Shown in pieces: positions 44,401-52,560 of a stretch of 64,000 nucleotides of DNA. The notes beneath the pieces are model-generated. The model was not told where the DNA came from, did no database searches, and saw only the letters and a program-made list of their open reading frames with translations. Both the position numbers and the translations under genes were made by a program. Position 1 is the stretch's first letter. Each line of letters begins with the position of its first letter. Origin of the DNA: an uncultured Roseibium sp. (GTDB lineage: Bacteria; Pseudomonadota; Alphaproteobacteria; Rhizobiales; Stappiaceae); the NCBI RefSeq assembly GCF_947496995.1, contig NZ_CANMFD010000002.1, positions 558,001-622,000 on the forward strand. The letters run 5' to 3'.

Positions 44401-45789
44401 ACACAGACCACCCGCGTCAGCGATCCGAACGGATTGAACGTGACCGCCGAGGGCACCATCGGACTTTCCAAACCGAACGCCCTGTCCATATCGCTTAACG
44501 GTACGGTTCCCCTTGCCACGTTGCGGCGTCCCTTGCTGGATTCCGGGCTGAGAGGCGACGGAACAATCTCATTGCAGGGCACGGTTTCGGGCACCGCCTC
44601 CAACCCTTCCTACCAGGTTACGGCAACACCGGCCGGTCTCCAGATAACCAGTCTGACCACCGGCCTGACCGCTCAGAACATCGGCGGCACCATATCGATT
44701 TCCCAGGACCAGGCCGTGTTGAACGGTATCGCGGGAGACCTTGCCACCGGGGGGACTTTCTCCGCCGAGGGCACAGTGGGCATGAAAGACGGCCTGACCG
44801 CCGACATTGCCCTCAAGCTGAACAACGGCCGCTACGTTGACCCCGGCCTTTTGACGGCGGATATCGATGCCGATCTGAAAGTGTCCGGCCCGCTTTCCTC
44901 CCCGTCCGGTTCGGCATTGATCGATGGAAAGGTCACCATCAACAAGGCCGACATTTCCATTCCCGAAAGTCTGCCGGGCGCTATTCCTCCTGTCGATGTA
45001 CGCCATGTGAACGCTTCGAAGGCGGTCCAGTTGCAGGCAGCGGAGCTCAGTGGCGGATCGCGGCAGACGGAAACCCAGGACAGAAGTTTCCCGCCACGGC
45101 TCGACATCCTGCTTTCCGCGCCCGGCCGGATCTTCGTCCGCGGCCGCGGCCTTGATGCCGAACTGCAGGGCGAACTCAAGATTGTAGGAACGACAACCTC
45201 CCCGCAAGCGATCGGCGCCTTCAGCCTGCGACGCGGGCAACTCAATATCCTGACACGGCGGCTTCTGTTCTCGCACGGCACCGCCACGTTCGAGGGATCG
45301 CTGACACCGGTCCTCGATTTTGCAGCGACAACAACCGTGAGCGATACGACGATTACCGTGAGTGTCAGCGGCGAGGCGGACGACCCGCAAATCGCGTTCT
45401 CGTCCTCTCCGGAACTCCCGCAGGACGAGGTGCTCGCTCTTCTGCTCTTCGGCAAGAGTGTCGGCAATCTTTCGCCGACCCAGGTCGCGCGGCTGGCTGC
45501 CGCCATCGCGACGCTGACGGGCGGAAACGACAACGGTCCTCTTGCCTCGATCCGCAAGTCGCTTGGTCTCGACGAGATTGACGTCAATACCACCGGTGAG
45601 GACGGTCCGTCGGTTTCGGTCGGCAAGTATATCAACGACAACATCTACCTTGGCGTCAAACAGGGAACCGGTACGGATTCGAGCCGAGTTCAGGTCGACA
45701 TCGATCTGGACCGCGGGCTGAAAGTGCGCGGTGAAGTCGGGGCGGACGGCTCATCGAAAGCCGGTATTTTCTTCGAGAAAGAATACTGA
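41443..45789 (+). CDS. tamB: TamB, translocation and assembly module protein
   Basis: A 1,448-residue AsmA-like/DUF490 protein anchored in the inner membrane by a single N-terminal helix (about 5-28), with a long periplasmic beta-rich body and the conserved C-terminal TamB domain (LNILTRRLLFSHGTATFEG, then ELPQDEVLALLLFGKSVGNL). It starts 5 bases after the tamA stop, so the two are co-translated. TamB bridges the periplasm to TamA and is implicated in outer-membrane protein assembly and phospholipid transport. It ends in the charged FFEKEY. Length is usual for alphaproteobacteria. Confidence 0.93.
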   Translation: MRFLRFSLRVFGFLIALAIAVPLFAIAAMQVSAGRAFVSGVVSNLASADGRIVRIEGLHVDFGLNGGLESLTVADEAGVWLDADRIALGWNPLKLLSGELDIDSVTADRVDLARQPAIPQDEAADADSSDDGSAGFSLPVDVTLERFRLGEVNLGQALLGTPVSLSAAGSGAFAADPALLTAQLDVKRIDGVDAGLTASAEFEPAAEKLAFDITVSEPRGGLAARLLEVPDLPALRLELKGDGPLTNWAARLGLDLDGRTTVTGSARIEDDAEGRHLSFDLDGDLAPLAPPEVQAFLLGTTNASGEARFSDDFTPQSALLALKTRTVSLDANADLSSAKIDATATLSVSAGDDALIAVELAERRIAFGPLKADFTVSGQRSSADWSGDVSIASFQTAEVRTGAMDLKASGSGADLTPSIMTSPFDFSLAIAGLEGLTKETDPLSGPVSVQGKGTADGKKNSLRIADLAISTATGHATLTDTEISAGKVDARGRLSVSDLAKFSGLAGRDLGGSVSGTFSADMDPETLTGSATGALVMRELKTGVSQADMLLSGESNLDLTLALAGQDDITVESLTLKNNALEVRGDAHYQEPALTSDLTVSLEDLSKIDSRLEGGLSLEIGSSGPLSALEVQANATSDKILLAGTPLDDLSFTADATADPAAPTAAVKGTASLNGQPIAVDVVLTSKDGGADVAPLSIRLAGNTVTGTLSIANVDKPVETLKGDLTIDAPDLASLSPLLLTEISGRLQGTMSANPDNRTLAVDVTGADIGIPSVSVGTLKLKANVAAPYAPENITADIQLSGLLTDATPIHSADISATPDGDGTAITAQVAMDKDDRDGLSLKARISEPDSGAYVLALQELALHYQGLSSALRQPTTISYSDGEATIEPLELKLGDGSLSVAGKAGQSLDLAADLKSVPLSLANAFLPSLGLGGTLSGNVKATGSAASPEAQWTITGSSLTSSDLSSNGLTALDLTSSGSLKSDQVTQTTRVSDPNGLNVTAEGTIGLSKPNALSISLNGTVPLATLRRPLLDSGLRGDGTISLQGTVSGTASNPSYQVTATPAGLQITSLTTGLTAQNIGGTISISQDQAVLNGIAGDLATGGTFSAEGTVGMKDGLTADIALKLNNGRYVDPGLLTADIDADLKVSGPLSSPSGSALIDGKVTINKADISIPESLPGAIPPVDVRHVNASKAVQLQAAELSGGSRQTETQDRSFPPRLDILLSAPGRIFVRGRGLDAELQGELKIVGTTTSPQAIGAFSLRRGQLNILTRRLLFSHGTATFEGSLTPVLDFAATTTVSDTTITVSVSGEADDPQIAFSSSPELPQDEVLALLLFGKSVGNLSPTQVARLAAAIATLTGGNDNGPLASIRKSLGLDEIDVNTTGEDGPSVSVGKYINDNIYLGVKQGTGTDSSRVQVDIDLDRGLKVRGEVGADGSSKAGIFFEKEY

Positions 45790-46008
45790 ACCCATTTCCG
45801 AACCCTGATATTCCTATCAATAACATCGCGGAATTCCGCCGTACGGCGATCTCAATCCGACAAAGTCCGGTCCAGCTGTTGCGATGCACAGGCCTGCCGT
45901 GCGAGGTTGCGGGCCATGAACCACATATTCAGGAAAAATTCTCCGTCGGGACCGGCGGGGACCGTATATCTGGCGGCGGAAACGATCGTCAGTGACGGGA
46001 GTGCGACC

Positions 46009-46362
46009 ATGTCCAACAACAGCACCGATTACACTTTGGGGGAACGGATCTGCAAGGCACGGGATGCCTCGGGACTGTCCACCGCCCAGTTGGCGCGCCG
46101 TCTCGGCATTAAGACGGCGACGATGCAGAGCTGGGAAAGCGACCGTTCCGAGCCGCGTTCCAACAAGCTCGTTCTTCTCGCCGGCGTTCTGAATGTCAGT
46201 CCGACCTGGCTGCTCGTCGGCCGCGGCACACCACCGCTTTCTGAAGACGCCCCGGGCGCGGATCTGGACAGCATGCGGGTTGCCCTCGACCGCATTCAAC
46301 GGCAGGCCCAGGCGCTTGCCGATGAAATCGGGACGCTTCAGGAGCGTATGAACGGGGAATAG
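46009..46362 (+). CDS. XRE-family helix-turn-helix regulator
   Basis: A 117-residue cytoplasmic regulator. A Cro/CI-type HTH occupies about residues 9-65 (ERICKARDASGLSTAQLARR, then TATMQSWESDRSEPR), followed by a short linker and a coiled-coil tail (about 85-115) rich in Gln, Leu and Glu, probably for dimerisation. The ATG at 46009 has GGGAG seven bases upstream; the open frame begins 34 codons earlier, but that part has no domain. It stands alone between tamB and gabD. Target genes are unknown. Confidence 0.85.
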   Translation: MSNNSTDYTLGERICKARDASGLSTAQLARRLGIKTATMQSWESDRSEPRSNKLVLLAGVLNVSPTWLLVGRGTPPLSEDAPGADLDSMRVALDRIQRQAQALADEIGTLQERMNGE

Positions 46363-46691
46363 CTGCAAGGCCCGACCCGAATATCTCGACCCGATGACGA
46401 ACTTCCGTTCGTCTCCCCCTCCCCGTTGGTTGCCATTTCATCGCGGCGATGGCAGCCGGAGCAACGGGGAAACCTGCTCGAAAACAACGGTTGATGAAAC
46501 ATGTTATCCGGGATCCTGCCCGGGTCATACCGGTCAGGCCTGACAGCCGTATTGAGCGAAATCTCCTTTCAAGAAGCTGATCCTCTTCACAAAAGCTATT
46601 GCATGAGCCTGCACTCGCCCCCTATCTCTAAGGGGTCGGGTCTGGTCGCCAATCCGTCCACCGCTTCATCCCCATCTCCAGGGAGCTTCCC
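46363..46691. other. intergenic region with a long inverted repeat
   Basis: This 329-base gap precedes gabD. It holds an 8-bp inverted repeat CCCCGTTG (46421-46428) / CAACGGGG (46462-46469). Nested within it are TGCCAT/ATGGCA (46431-46436 / 46449-46454) and the alternative CATCG/CGATG. There is no T-run on either side, so it is not a simple terminator. The gabD ATG is preceded by AGGGAG. No coding region was seen. Confidence 0.45.
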
Positions 46692-48149
46692 ATGTCACTG
46701 AATACTTCGCTCTTGAAACAACAGGTCTTTATCGATGGCGCCTGGCTGGATGCCGACAGCGGCAAGACCATTGAGGTGACCAATCCTGCGACCGGCGAAA
46801 CGATCGGAACCGTACCCATGTGCGGACGGGCGGAAACCGCGCGCGCTATCGCCGCCGCGGACGCTGCACTGCCGGGCTGGAAGGCCCTGACCGCAGAAGC
46901 GCGCGCCGGACACATGCACAATCTGTGCGATGCGATCATGGACCAGATAGACGATCTGGCAGTCCTTCTGACGACGGAGATGGGTAAACCGCTTGCCGAG
47001 GCAAAGGGCGAGATCGCGCTTGGTGTCAAATACATCCGTTTCCTTGCCGAAGAAGGCAAACGCGTCTACGGCGATACAATCCCCTCGCCCTGGGCCGACC
47101 GGCGCATTCTGGTCACCAAGGAGCCGGTAGGCGTCGCAGGCTCCATCACGCCGTGGAACTTTCCCAACTCGATGATCGCCCGCAAGCTTGGCGCAGCGCT
47201 TGCCGCCGGGTGCACAATGGTGATGAAGCCGGCCGAGTTCACGCCCTACTCCGCGCTGGTCTACGGCGTGATGGCCGAGAAATCGGATCTGCCCAAGGGC
47301 GTGATCAACATCATTACCGGCGATGCCCCGGCTATCGGCGAGGAGATGTGCGAGAACCCGGCCTTGCGGAAAATCACCTTCACCGGGTCCACCCGGGTCG
47401 GCAAACTGCTGGCCGGCAACGCCGGCAAGAATATGAAGAAGATTTCCATGGAACTGGGCGGCAACGCCCCCTTCATCGTTTTCGACGATGCGGATCTCGA
47501 CCGTGCTGTTGAAGGAGCGATTGCCAGCAAATTCAGGAATTCCGGCCAGACCTGCGTCTGCGCCAACCGGATCTACGTCCAGGCAGGCGTCTACGATGCA
47601 TTCGCCGAAAAGCTGAAAACGGCAATGGCGGAGCAGTTGAAAGTCGGAAACGGCCTGGACAAGGGCGTTACGCAAGGACCGCTGATCAACGAGGCCGCCG
47701 TGGAGAAAGTTGCCGCTCATGTTCAGGACGCGCTTTCCAAGGGCGGCACTCTGGTGACCGGAGGCCATCCTTCGAACGGCCCGGGAACATTCTTCGAGCC
47801 GACACTGATCACCGGGGCCAGCAAGGACATGAAGGTCGCCCGTGAAGAGACCTTCGGACCGCTCGCGGCGCTCTTCAGCTTCGACACCGAGGAAGAAGCC
47901 ATCGCGCTCGCGAACGACACGGAATTCGGTCTTGCCTGCTACTTCTACACTAGGGACCTCGGCCGCAGTTTCCGTGTGATGGAAGCGCTGCAATACGGCC
48001 TTGTCGGCGTCAATGAGGGCGTGATCACCACCGAGGTCGCCCCTTTCGGCGGTTTCAAGGACAGCGGTGTCGGAAACGAGGGATCCAAATACGGCCTCGA
48101 TGATTATCTGAACGTCAAATACAACTGCATTGGCGGCCTTGGCATGTAG
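46692..48149 (+). CDS. gabD: NAD(P)-dependent succinate-semialdehyde dehydrogenase
   Basis: A 485-residue aldehyde dehydrogenase oxidising succinate semialdehyde to succinate, the last step of the GABA shunt. The nucleotide-binding segment (ITPWNFPNSMIARK), the general-base Glu in MELGGNAPFIV and the catalytic Cys in GQTCVCANR are intact. The CxC pair is typical of this subfamily, where it allows redox control. Length and motifs match GabD closely. There is no GABA transaminase next to it. The stop lies 7 bases from the end of the converging CHASE2 gene. Glutarate semialdehyde is an alternative substrate. Confidence 0.93.
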   Translation: MSLNTSLLKQQVFIDGAWLDADSGKTIEVTNPATGETIGTVPMCGRAETARAIAAADAALPGWKALTAEARAGHMHNLCDAIMDQIDDLAVLLTTEMGKPLAEAKGEIALGVKYIRFLAEEGKRVYGDTIPSPWADRRILVTKEPVGVAGSITPWNFPNSMIARKLGAALAAGCTMVMKPAEFTPYSALVYGVMAEKSDLPKGVINIITGDAPAIGEEMCENPALRKITFTGSTRVGKLLAGNAGKNMKKISMELGGNAPFIVFDDADLDRAVEGAIASKFRNSGQTCVCANRIYVQAGVYDAFAEKLKTAMAEQLKVGNGLDKGVTQGPLINEAAVEKVAAHVQDALSKGGTLVTGGHPSNGPGTFFEPTLITGASKDMKVAREETFGPLAALFSFDTEEEAIALANDTEFGLACYFYTRDLGRSFRVMEALQYGLVGVNEGVITTEVAPFGGFKDSGVGNEGSKYGLDDYLNVKYNCIGGLGM

Positions 48150-48156
48150 GCTGGCC

Positions 48157-50949
48157 TCAGGCCGCCTTCCTGAGCAGCGCCGCAAAACCGGTCGCATCCA
48201 TCGGTCGGCCGAACAGATATCCCTGACCCAGCTGGCATCCGAGCTCCAAAAGCTTGCCGGCCTGGTCAGGGGTTTCGATCCCTTCGGCAATCACCGACAT
48301 GCCATACCCTCTGGCGAGATTGAGCACCGCCTCGACCACGGCGATATCCTGCCTGCTTGACATGGTCGGCGTCACGAAGGACCGGTCCAGCTTGATCCTT
48401 GAAAACGGATATCGGGGTATATAGCCCAGCGAGGAATATCCGGTGCCGAAATCGTCCAGGGAAAAGTGGCAGCCAAGCGATCTCAATTCTTCCATGCAGG
48501 TTTCAAGTTCAAGATTTTCATCAATGAACAGGGATTCCGTCACCTCAAGGCCCAGTCTCTCCGCAGCAAATTCCGAACGCTCCAGAGCCTCGGCAACCGT
48601 TGCAACGAAGGTGCCCTGACTGATCTGCACAGCTGAAACATTTACCGACAGTTCGAGAGGCTGGTTCCAAGAAGAGGCTTCTTTCATCGCCCGGTTCAAG
48701 ACCCACTCGCCAAGCTCGACAATGTACCCGTTTTCCTCCGCAATCGGTATGAACTCGGCCGGAGAAACCGGACCCAGCTTCGGGTGATCCCATCGCAAGA
48801 GGGCTTCGGCGCCGAAGACGGTCCTGTCAGCCAGGACCACGAGTGGCTGGTAGTAAACGCGCAGTTCATCGCGAGAAATCGCCTTGAGCAGTTCCGTCTC
48901 CAGCGTACACCGTCGCAGAAGCGTCTCATCCAGTTCCGGCCGGAACGCCTGAACCGAGGACCGGTCTTCCCGGCGCACCTTGGCGAGGGCATTTCCTGCG
49001 TTCTTGAGAAGCCTGTCCGGCGAGGTGCAACCGTCAGCGAGCACATAGCCGAATTTGAGCCGGATCGTGATCCTTGCGCCGTCAATCGTCAGCATTCCGC
49101 CGACTGCAGCGCGGACTGCCTCGATCAGCTCCAGAGACTTGTCCTCGCCCGGTTCACAGGTGGCCACTCCGGCGAAGACGTCCGGTGAAATTGCCGACCA
49201 GGAGATTTCCTCGACCGCGAGATTCCTGAGACGGGACGCAACCGCCTGGCGCACGCGATCGCCATAGGTAAATCCGAGCGAGGCCATGATCTGATCCAGA
49301 TTGGCAATGGCAAACTGGACGAGACACAGAGTTTGTCCGCCTTGCCGGGCGGCCCGGACCCTGCTTTCCAGTTCCTCTTCGAAACCGTTCCGGTTCAAAA
49401 GACCGGTGATCGGTTCGAACCGGGCCAGATAACTCAGCTTTTCCGCCGAGCCGCGCTCTTGCGTTACATCGCGGCAGGTCAGGCAGGCCAGCATCCGGGT
49501 TTCGCTTTGGCGGCTGTTCGTGACGACCGTCTGTTCCGACCGGGTCACGACATACTCTATGAATTGCCTGTTTCCGTTCTCCTTTGCGGCAAACAGGGTT
49601 CTGGAGGCAGGCATGCCGAAAGACTGTTTTTCGAAAACCGCCAGCATCTCATCGGCCAACTCCTGCGGCAGTACCTTTCGCGCAGCACTGCCGACAAGCG
49701 TTTCGCCAGGGAACAGCGATCGGGCCATCCGGTTCGCCGCGGTTATCTGTCCATCCTCTCGCACAACGATGATCGCATCGAAACTGTCATCAAAAACCTG
49801 TCCGAGCATCCGTTCGCTGTTGCGCTTGCCGACTGCGGCAAGACGAGATCCCAGTTTGTGAAAGCCGAGTTCGCGGAACACCACGATCGACGCACCGAAC
49901 AGGAGTATGAAATGCGCGCTCGCTGACTGGACGAGAACGGGAAAGGATTTTTGAATCTGGAATGCGACCAGCTCCAACGCGATGGCAGTCAGCGTCAGGA
50001 TGAGGATCTTGACGCTCCAACCCTCAATTCTCGTCAGCATGAGCATGAACAATACAGCCAGCGCAAACAGGCTTGTAAGAAATTGCCCGTCGGCCGCCAG
50101 TGCTCTGTTCTGCAACAGTGTTTCGGCTCCGAGGGCCTGGATCACGCTGCCTGGAAGAATGCCATATACGGGCACGGGAAAGAGATCCCTGAGTTCCTGC
50201 GCGCTCGCACCGATGATGACCTTTTTACCGAACAGCCTGCCGGTCACTCCGGTACCGTTCAGAACGTCGACCAGCGAGATGCGCTGCAGTTCGTCCTGTG
50301 CGATGCTGTAGTCGAGACCGAATGTTCCTCCGGTCTTTCCGGTGTGATCCCCCAGAAACGCCGCGGCGGAAATTTCGGACGCCCCGCCGATCTCGTATCC
50401 GTAGAGCGAGTTCCATATCCGGCCGTCGCTTTCCATGGGAACCATGACAACGACCGGCCAGGCAGTATCGAGAAGCACGTCTACAGGCTGATTGACGATT
50501 TCGCCGGAAGCCCCGTCGAATGCGGCAGCCTGACGGAACACCGCAAGACTGACGTTGCCTGCTCTTTCGAAGGCTTCGGCCAGAAGGCGGTCGTCTTCGC
50601 TGGACGAGGCGGTGCTGAAGTCCACATCAAACAGGATCTCCTGTGCGCCCTCTTCGATCAGCCGATCCGTCACCTGCGCGAATAACCTGCGAGGCAGAGG
50701 CCAGACTCCGATTTCCTCCAGGCTCCTTGCGTCGATGTCGACGATGACGATCTCTCCCGACACGGGCCGATGATCGATCTGAAACCTGACTTCCCACAAG
50801 AACCGGTCGAAGGCCGTTCCCACACCAGCAAGGCGCAGGAGTCCGACCGCCGCAATCGTGCAGATCACGGCCAAAAATGCGTAAAGGAAACGCTTTTTAT
50901 GATCACCCTGCCAGGTTTGCACCCGTGCCCGCCCGCTCTGGTTTTCCAA
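48157..50949 (-). CDS. CHASE2-PAS-degenerate GGDEF-EAL protein
   Basis: A 930-residue membrane signalling protein. An N-terminal helix (about 20-42) leads to a periplasmic CHASE2 sensor (about 50-280), then helices to about 365 and a PAS-like domain (about 380-500). The GGDEF domain has lost its signature, with SPDVF at 588-592, and should be unable to make c-di-GMP. The EAL domain is complete: EAL at 715-717, plus SVNVSAVQ, LEVTES, LDDFGTGYSS, KLDRSF, AEGIET and QGYLFGRP. It is most likely a phosphodiesterase, perhaps activated by GTP bound to the degenerate domain. It lies downstream of the FecR-type gene on the same strand, a pairing seen for CHASE2 proteins elsewhere. Confidence 0.9.
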   Translation of the reverse strand: MENQSGRARVQTWQGDHKKRFLYAFLAVICTIAAVGLLRLAGVGTAFDRFLWEVRFQIDHRPVSGEIVIVDIDARSLEEIGVWPLPRRLFAQVTDRLIEEGAQEILFDVDFSTASSSEDDRLLAEAFERAGNVSLAVFRQAAAFDGASGEIVNQPVDVLLDTAWPVVVMVPMESDGRIWNSLYGYEIGGASEISAAAFLGDHTGKTGGTFGLDYSIAQDELQRISLVDVLNGTGVTGRLFGKKVIIGASAQELRDLFPVPVYGILPGSVIQALGAETLLQNRALAADGQFLTSLFALAVLFMLMLTRIEGWSVKILILTLTAIALELVAFQIQKSFPVLVQSASAHFILLFGASIVVFRELGFHKLGSRLAAVGKRNSERMLGQVFDDSFDAIIVVREDGQITAANRMARSLFPGETLVGSAARKVLPQELADEMLAVFEKQSFGMPASRTLFAAKENGNRQFIEYVVTRSEQTVVTNSRQSETRMLACLTCRDVTQERGSAEKLSYLARFEPITGLLNRNGFEEELESRVRAARQGGQTLCLVQFAIANLDQIMASLGFTYGDRVRQAVASRLRNLAVEEISWSAISPDVFAGVATCEPGEDKSLELIEAVRAAVGGMLTIDGARITIRLKFGYVLADGCTSPDRLLKNAGNALAKVRREDRSSVQAFRPELDETLLRRCTLETELLKAISRDELRVYYQPLVVLADRTVFGAEALLRWDHPKLGPVSPAEFIPIAEENGYIVELGEWVLNRAMKEASSWNQPLELSVNVSAVQISQGTFVATVAEALERSEFAAERLGLEVTESLFIDENLELETCMEELRSLGCHFSLDDFGTGYSSLGYIPRYPFSRIKLDRSFVTPTMSSRQDIAVVEAVLNLARGYGMSVIAEGIETPDQAGKLLELGCQLGQGYLFGRPMDATGFAALLRKAA

Positions 50950-51111
50950 TTAGACAGACCTCCAATCGAAATCGATCGAAGATCCTGAAGTTGATTTGGT
51001 CAGTCTTGTCGTGCCTGACCTCTCCACTGCGCTCAACCAGACGCGGAGAGCTTCAGATCACATCGACGACTGAAGCGAGGGTATCTGAAGTCCATCCGCG
51101 CTCGGCCCAAT

Positions 51112-52215
51112 CTACTTTTTGCCGTTCCCGTTGCCATTGCCACCGGCGTTGCTTTTGCCGTTGCCGCCGGCATTGCTGTTGCCGTTACCGCCGGCATTGC
51201 TGTTGCCGTTGCCGCCCGCATTGCTGTTGCCGTTGCCGTTGCCACCGGAGTTGCCGTTTCCGTTTCCACCCGCATTGCTGTTGCCGTTGCCACCGGAATT
51301 GCCATTGCCGTTGCCACCGGAATTGCCATTGCCGTTGCCGCCGGCATTGCTGTTGCCGTTGCCACCGGAGTTGCCGTTGCCGTTTCCGCCCGCATTGCTG
51401 TTGCCGTTGCCATCGGAATTGCCGTAGCTGTTGCCGCTGGCATTGCTGGTGCCACTAACATCGGAACTGCTGGTTCCCGAGTTCGAGTTCGAGGACGTGG
51501 TCGCGGCCGGGACGTTCTCCACTGGTGGCGTCTCGAACGCGGGCGGTCGCTTTGTCCCCGGGCGCACCGACGGTTTCGTCGTTCCGCCTACAGACAAGCC
51601 AACCTTTCTGGAGGGCGAACTGGCCGCGTATTGACCCGCACCGAGGTCCGTCCTTTCACCGGAGGCGAAATCCTCCACGGCAACAACACCTCTTTCAACC
51701 GAAACACGCGCCTGGTCCTTGCCGACCTGAACTTCGAATTTTGTGCCCTTGACCAGGGCTGCGAAAAACGGGGTTTCGACCGTGAAATGCGGGCGCCGTC
51801 GTTTTTCAACATCAATGCCGATGGTCCCTTTGCGCTGCAGAAGCGTCGTTCTGCCTCCCCGGCTGCGATAGCTGGATATTGCGAAAGTCGTGCTCGGCCC
51901 CACCGCGATGCTTTCGCTGCCGCGAGCGACCAGGACCCGTGCACCCGAACGCGTTCCGAGTGTGAAGCCCTTCTGAAACACCATCCCTTTTTTGACCCGG
52001 ACTGCCTCCATGCCGGGCGCCACGAAATAAGCTGTCCCTGAAATTCTTTTGACCACCCACTCTTCGGCGGCGGCATAGGCAGGGCTCAAAACGGCAAGGG
52101 CCAACAGAATAACCGAAAGAAAACGCACAGCGCTCACCGTCGGCAAGGCTGGAACTGCGAAATTGACACGTGAAAACGGCCATTTGGTACGTCGACCAAA
52201 CATATGCACAGTCAT
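51112..52215 (-). CDS. FecR-domain protein with Asn/Gly repeat tail
   Basis: A 367-residue exported protein. It has a signal peptide or anchor helix (about 30-50, ending AYA), a FecR-type domain (about 55-195; GTRSGARVLVARGSESIAVG, then VKGTKFEVQVG and VSVERGVVAVED), a Pro/Thr linker (200-240), and a tail of about 115 residues made almost only of Gly, Asn and Ser with occasional Ala. FecR domains outside siderophore systems are often paired with CHASE2 proteins, as here, and the pair may form one periplasmic sensing unit. The tail looks flexible or adhesive. A start at either of two close ATGs (52215, 52203) is possible. Confidence 0.85.
   Translation of the reverse strand: MTVHMFGRRTKWPFSRVNFAVPALPTVSAVRFLSVILLALAVLSPAYAAAEEWVVKRISGTAYFVAPGMEAVRVKKGMVFQKGFTLGTRSGARVLVARGSESIAVGPSTTFAISSYRSRGGRTTLLQRKGTIGIDVEKRRRPHFTVETPFFAALVKGTKFEVQVGKDQARVSVERGVVAVEDFASGERTDLGAGQYAASSPSRKVGLSVGGTTKPSVRPGTKRPPAFETPPVENVPAATTSSNSNSGTSSSDVSGTSNASGNSYGNSDGNGNSNAGGNGNGNSGGNGNSNAGGNGNGNSGGNGNGNSGGNGNSNAGGNGNGNSGGNGNGNSNAGGNGNSNAGGNGNSNAGGNGKSNAGGNGNGNGKK
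51118..51462 (-). repeat. tandem repeat coding for the Gly-Asn-Ser tail
   Basis: A low-complexity tract built from imperfect 18- and 24-base units, coding in the minus sense for variants of GNGNSNAGG and GNGNSGG. The units differ mostly at synonymous positions, and the frame is kept. Such tracts change length readily by slippage, so copy number may vary between strains. The other strand gives an artefactual Pro/Leu-rich frame. Confidence 0.85.
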
Positions 52216-52560
52216 GGCAAATTTACCTAGTAAATAGTAATTGCCTTAAACATTAGCATTCCATAATTTAACCTAAGGTGAAGCTCCAAGGTTAAAAATG
52301 TTTATGCGATCTTTATAGTAATGATAAAAATTACTCTTCGACGTGAGGTCGACATATTTATTGAAACAACGGTCTTCTTCTCAATGAATTTTGGCTGTCA
52401 TCTCAAATCGGGAAAATGTCCATGCGAAAGCGCCTTGCCTGAAGTACCTGGCCGGGTTTGCAAGGATTGACCGGTCGCAGCCGGTAAAGCGTGATGGCGG
52501 CACTTCGCGAGTGTTCGGCAGCGCATCGCAGTGCGCCGCAGAAGGTGGCTGGTCGGGACC
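52216..52560. promoter_or_regulatory. upstream region of the FecR gene with palindrome
   Basis: This 345-base gap is AT-rich for most of its length. The palindrome ATTTAC-CTA-GTAAAT (52221-52235) lies 6 bases before the FecR start and includes the likely Shine-Dalgarno (AGG on the minus strand). It could be a repressor site or an RNA hairpin that hides the ribosome site. The remaining part contains no coding region I can support. Confidence 0.45.

Noticed and set aside
46695..48290. 531-codon minus-strand open frame over gabD
   Set aside because: Shadow of gabD, whose motifs are complete on the plus strand.
51119..51427. Plus-strand frame coding for a Pro/Leu-rich repetitive protein
   Set aside because: It is the reverse reading of the Asn/Gly repeat of the FecR-type gene, with no separate start signal.
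51118..51462. CRISPR-like array
   Set aside because: The repeats are contiguous coding units without unique spacers, and no cas genes are near.
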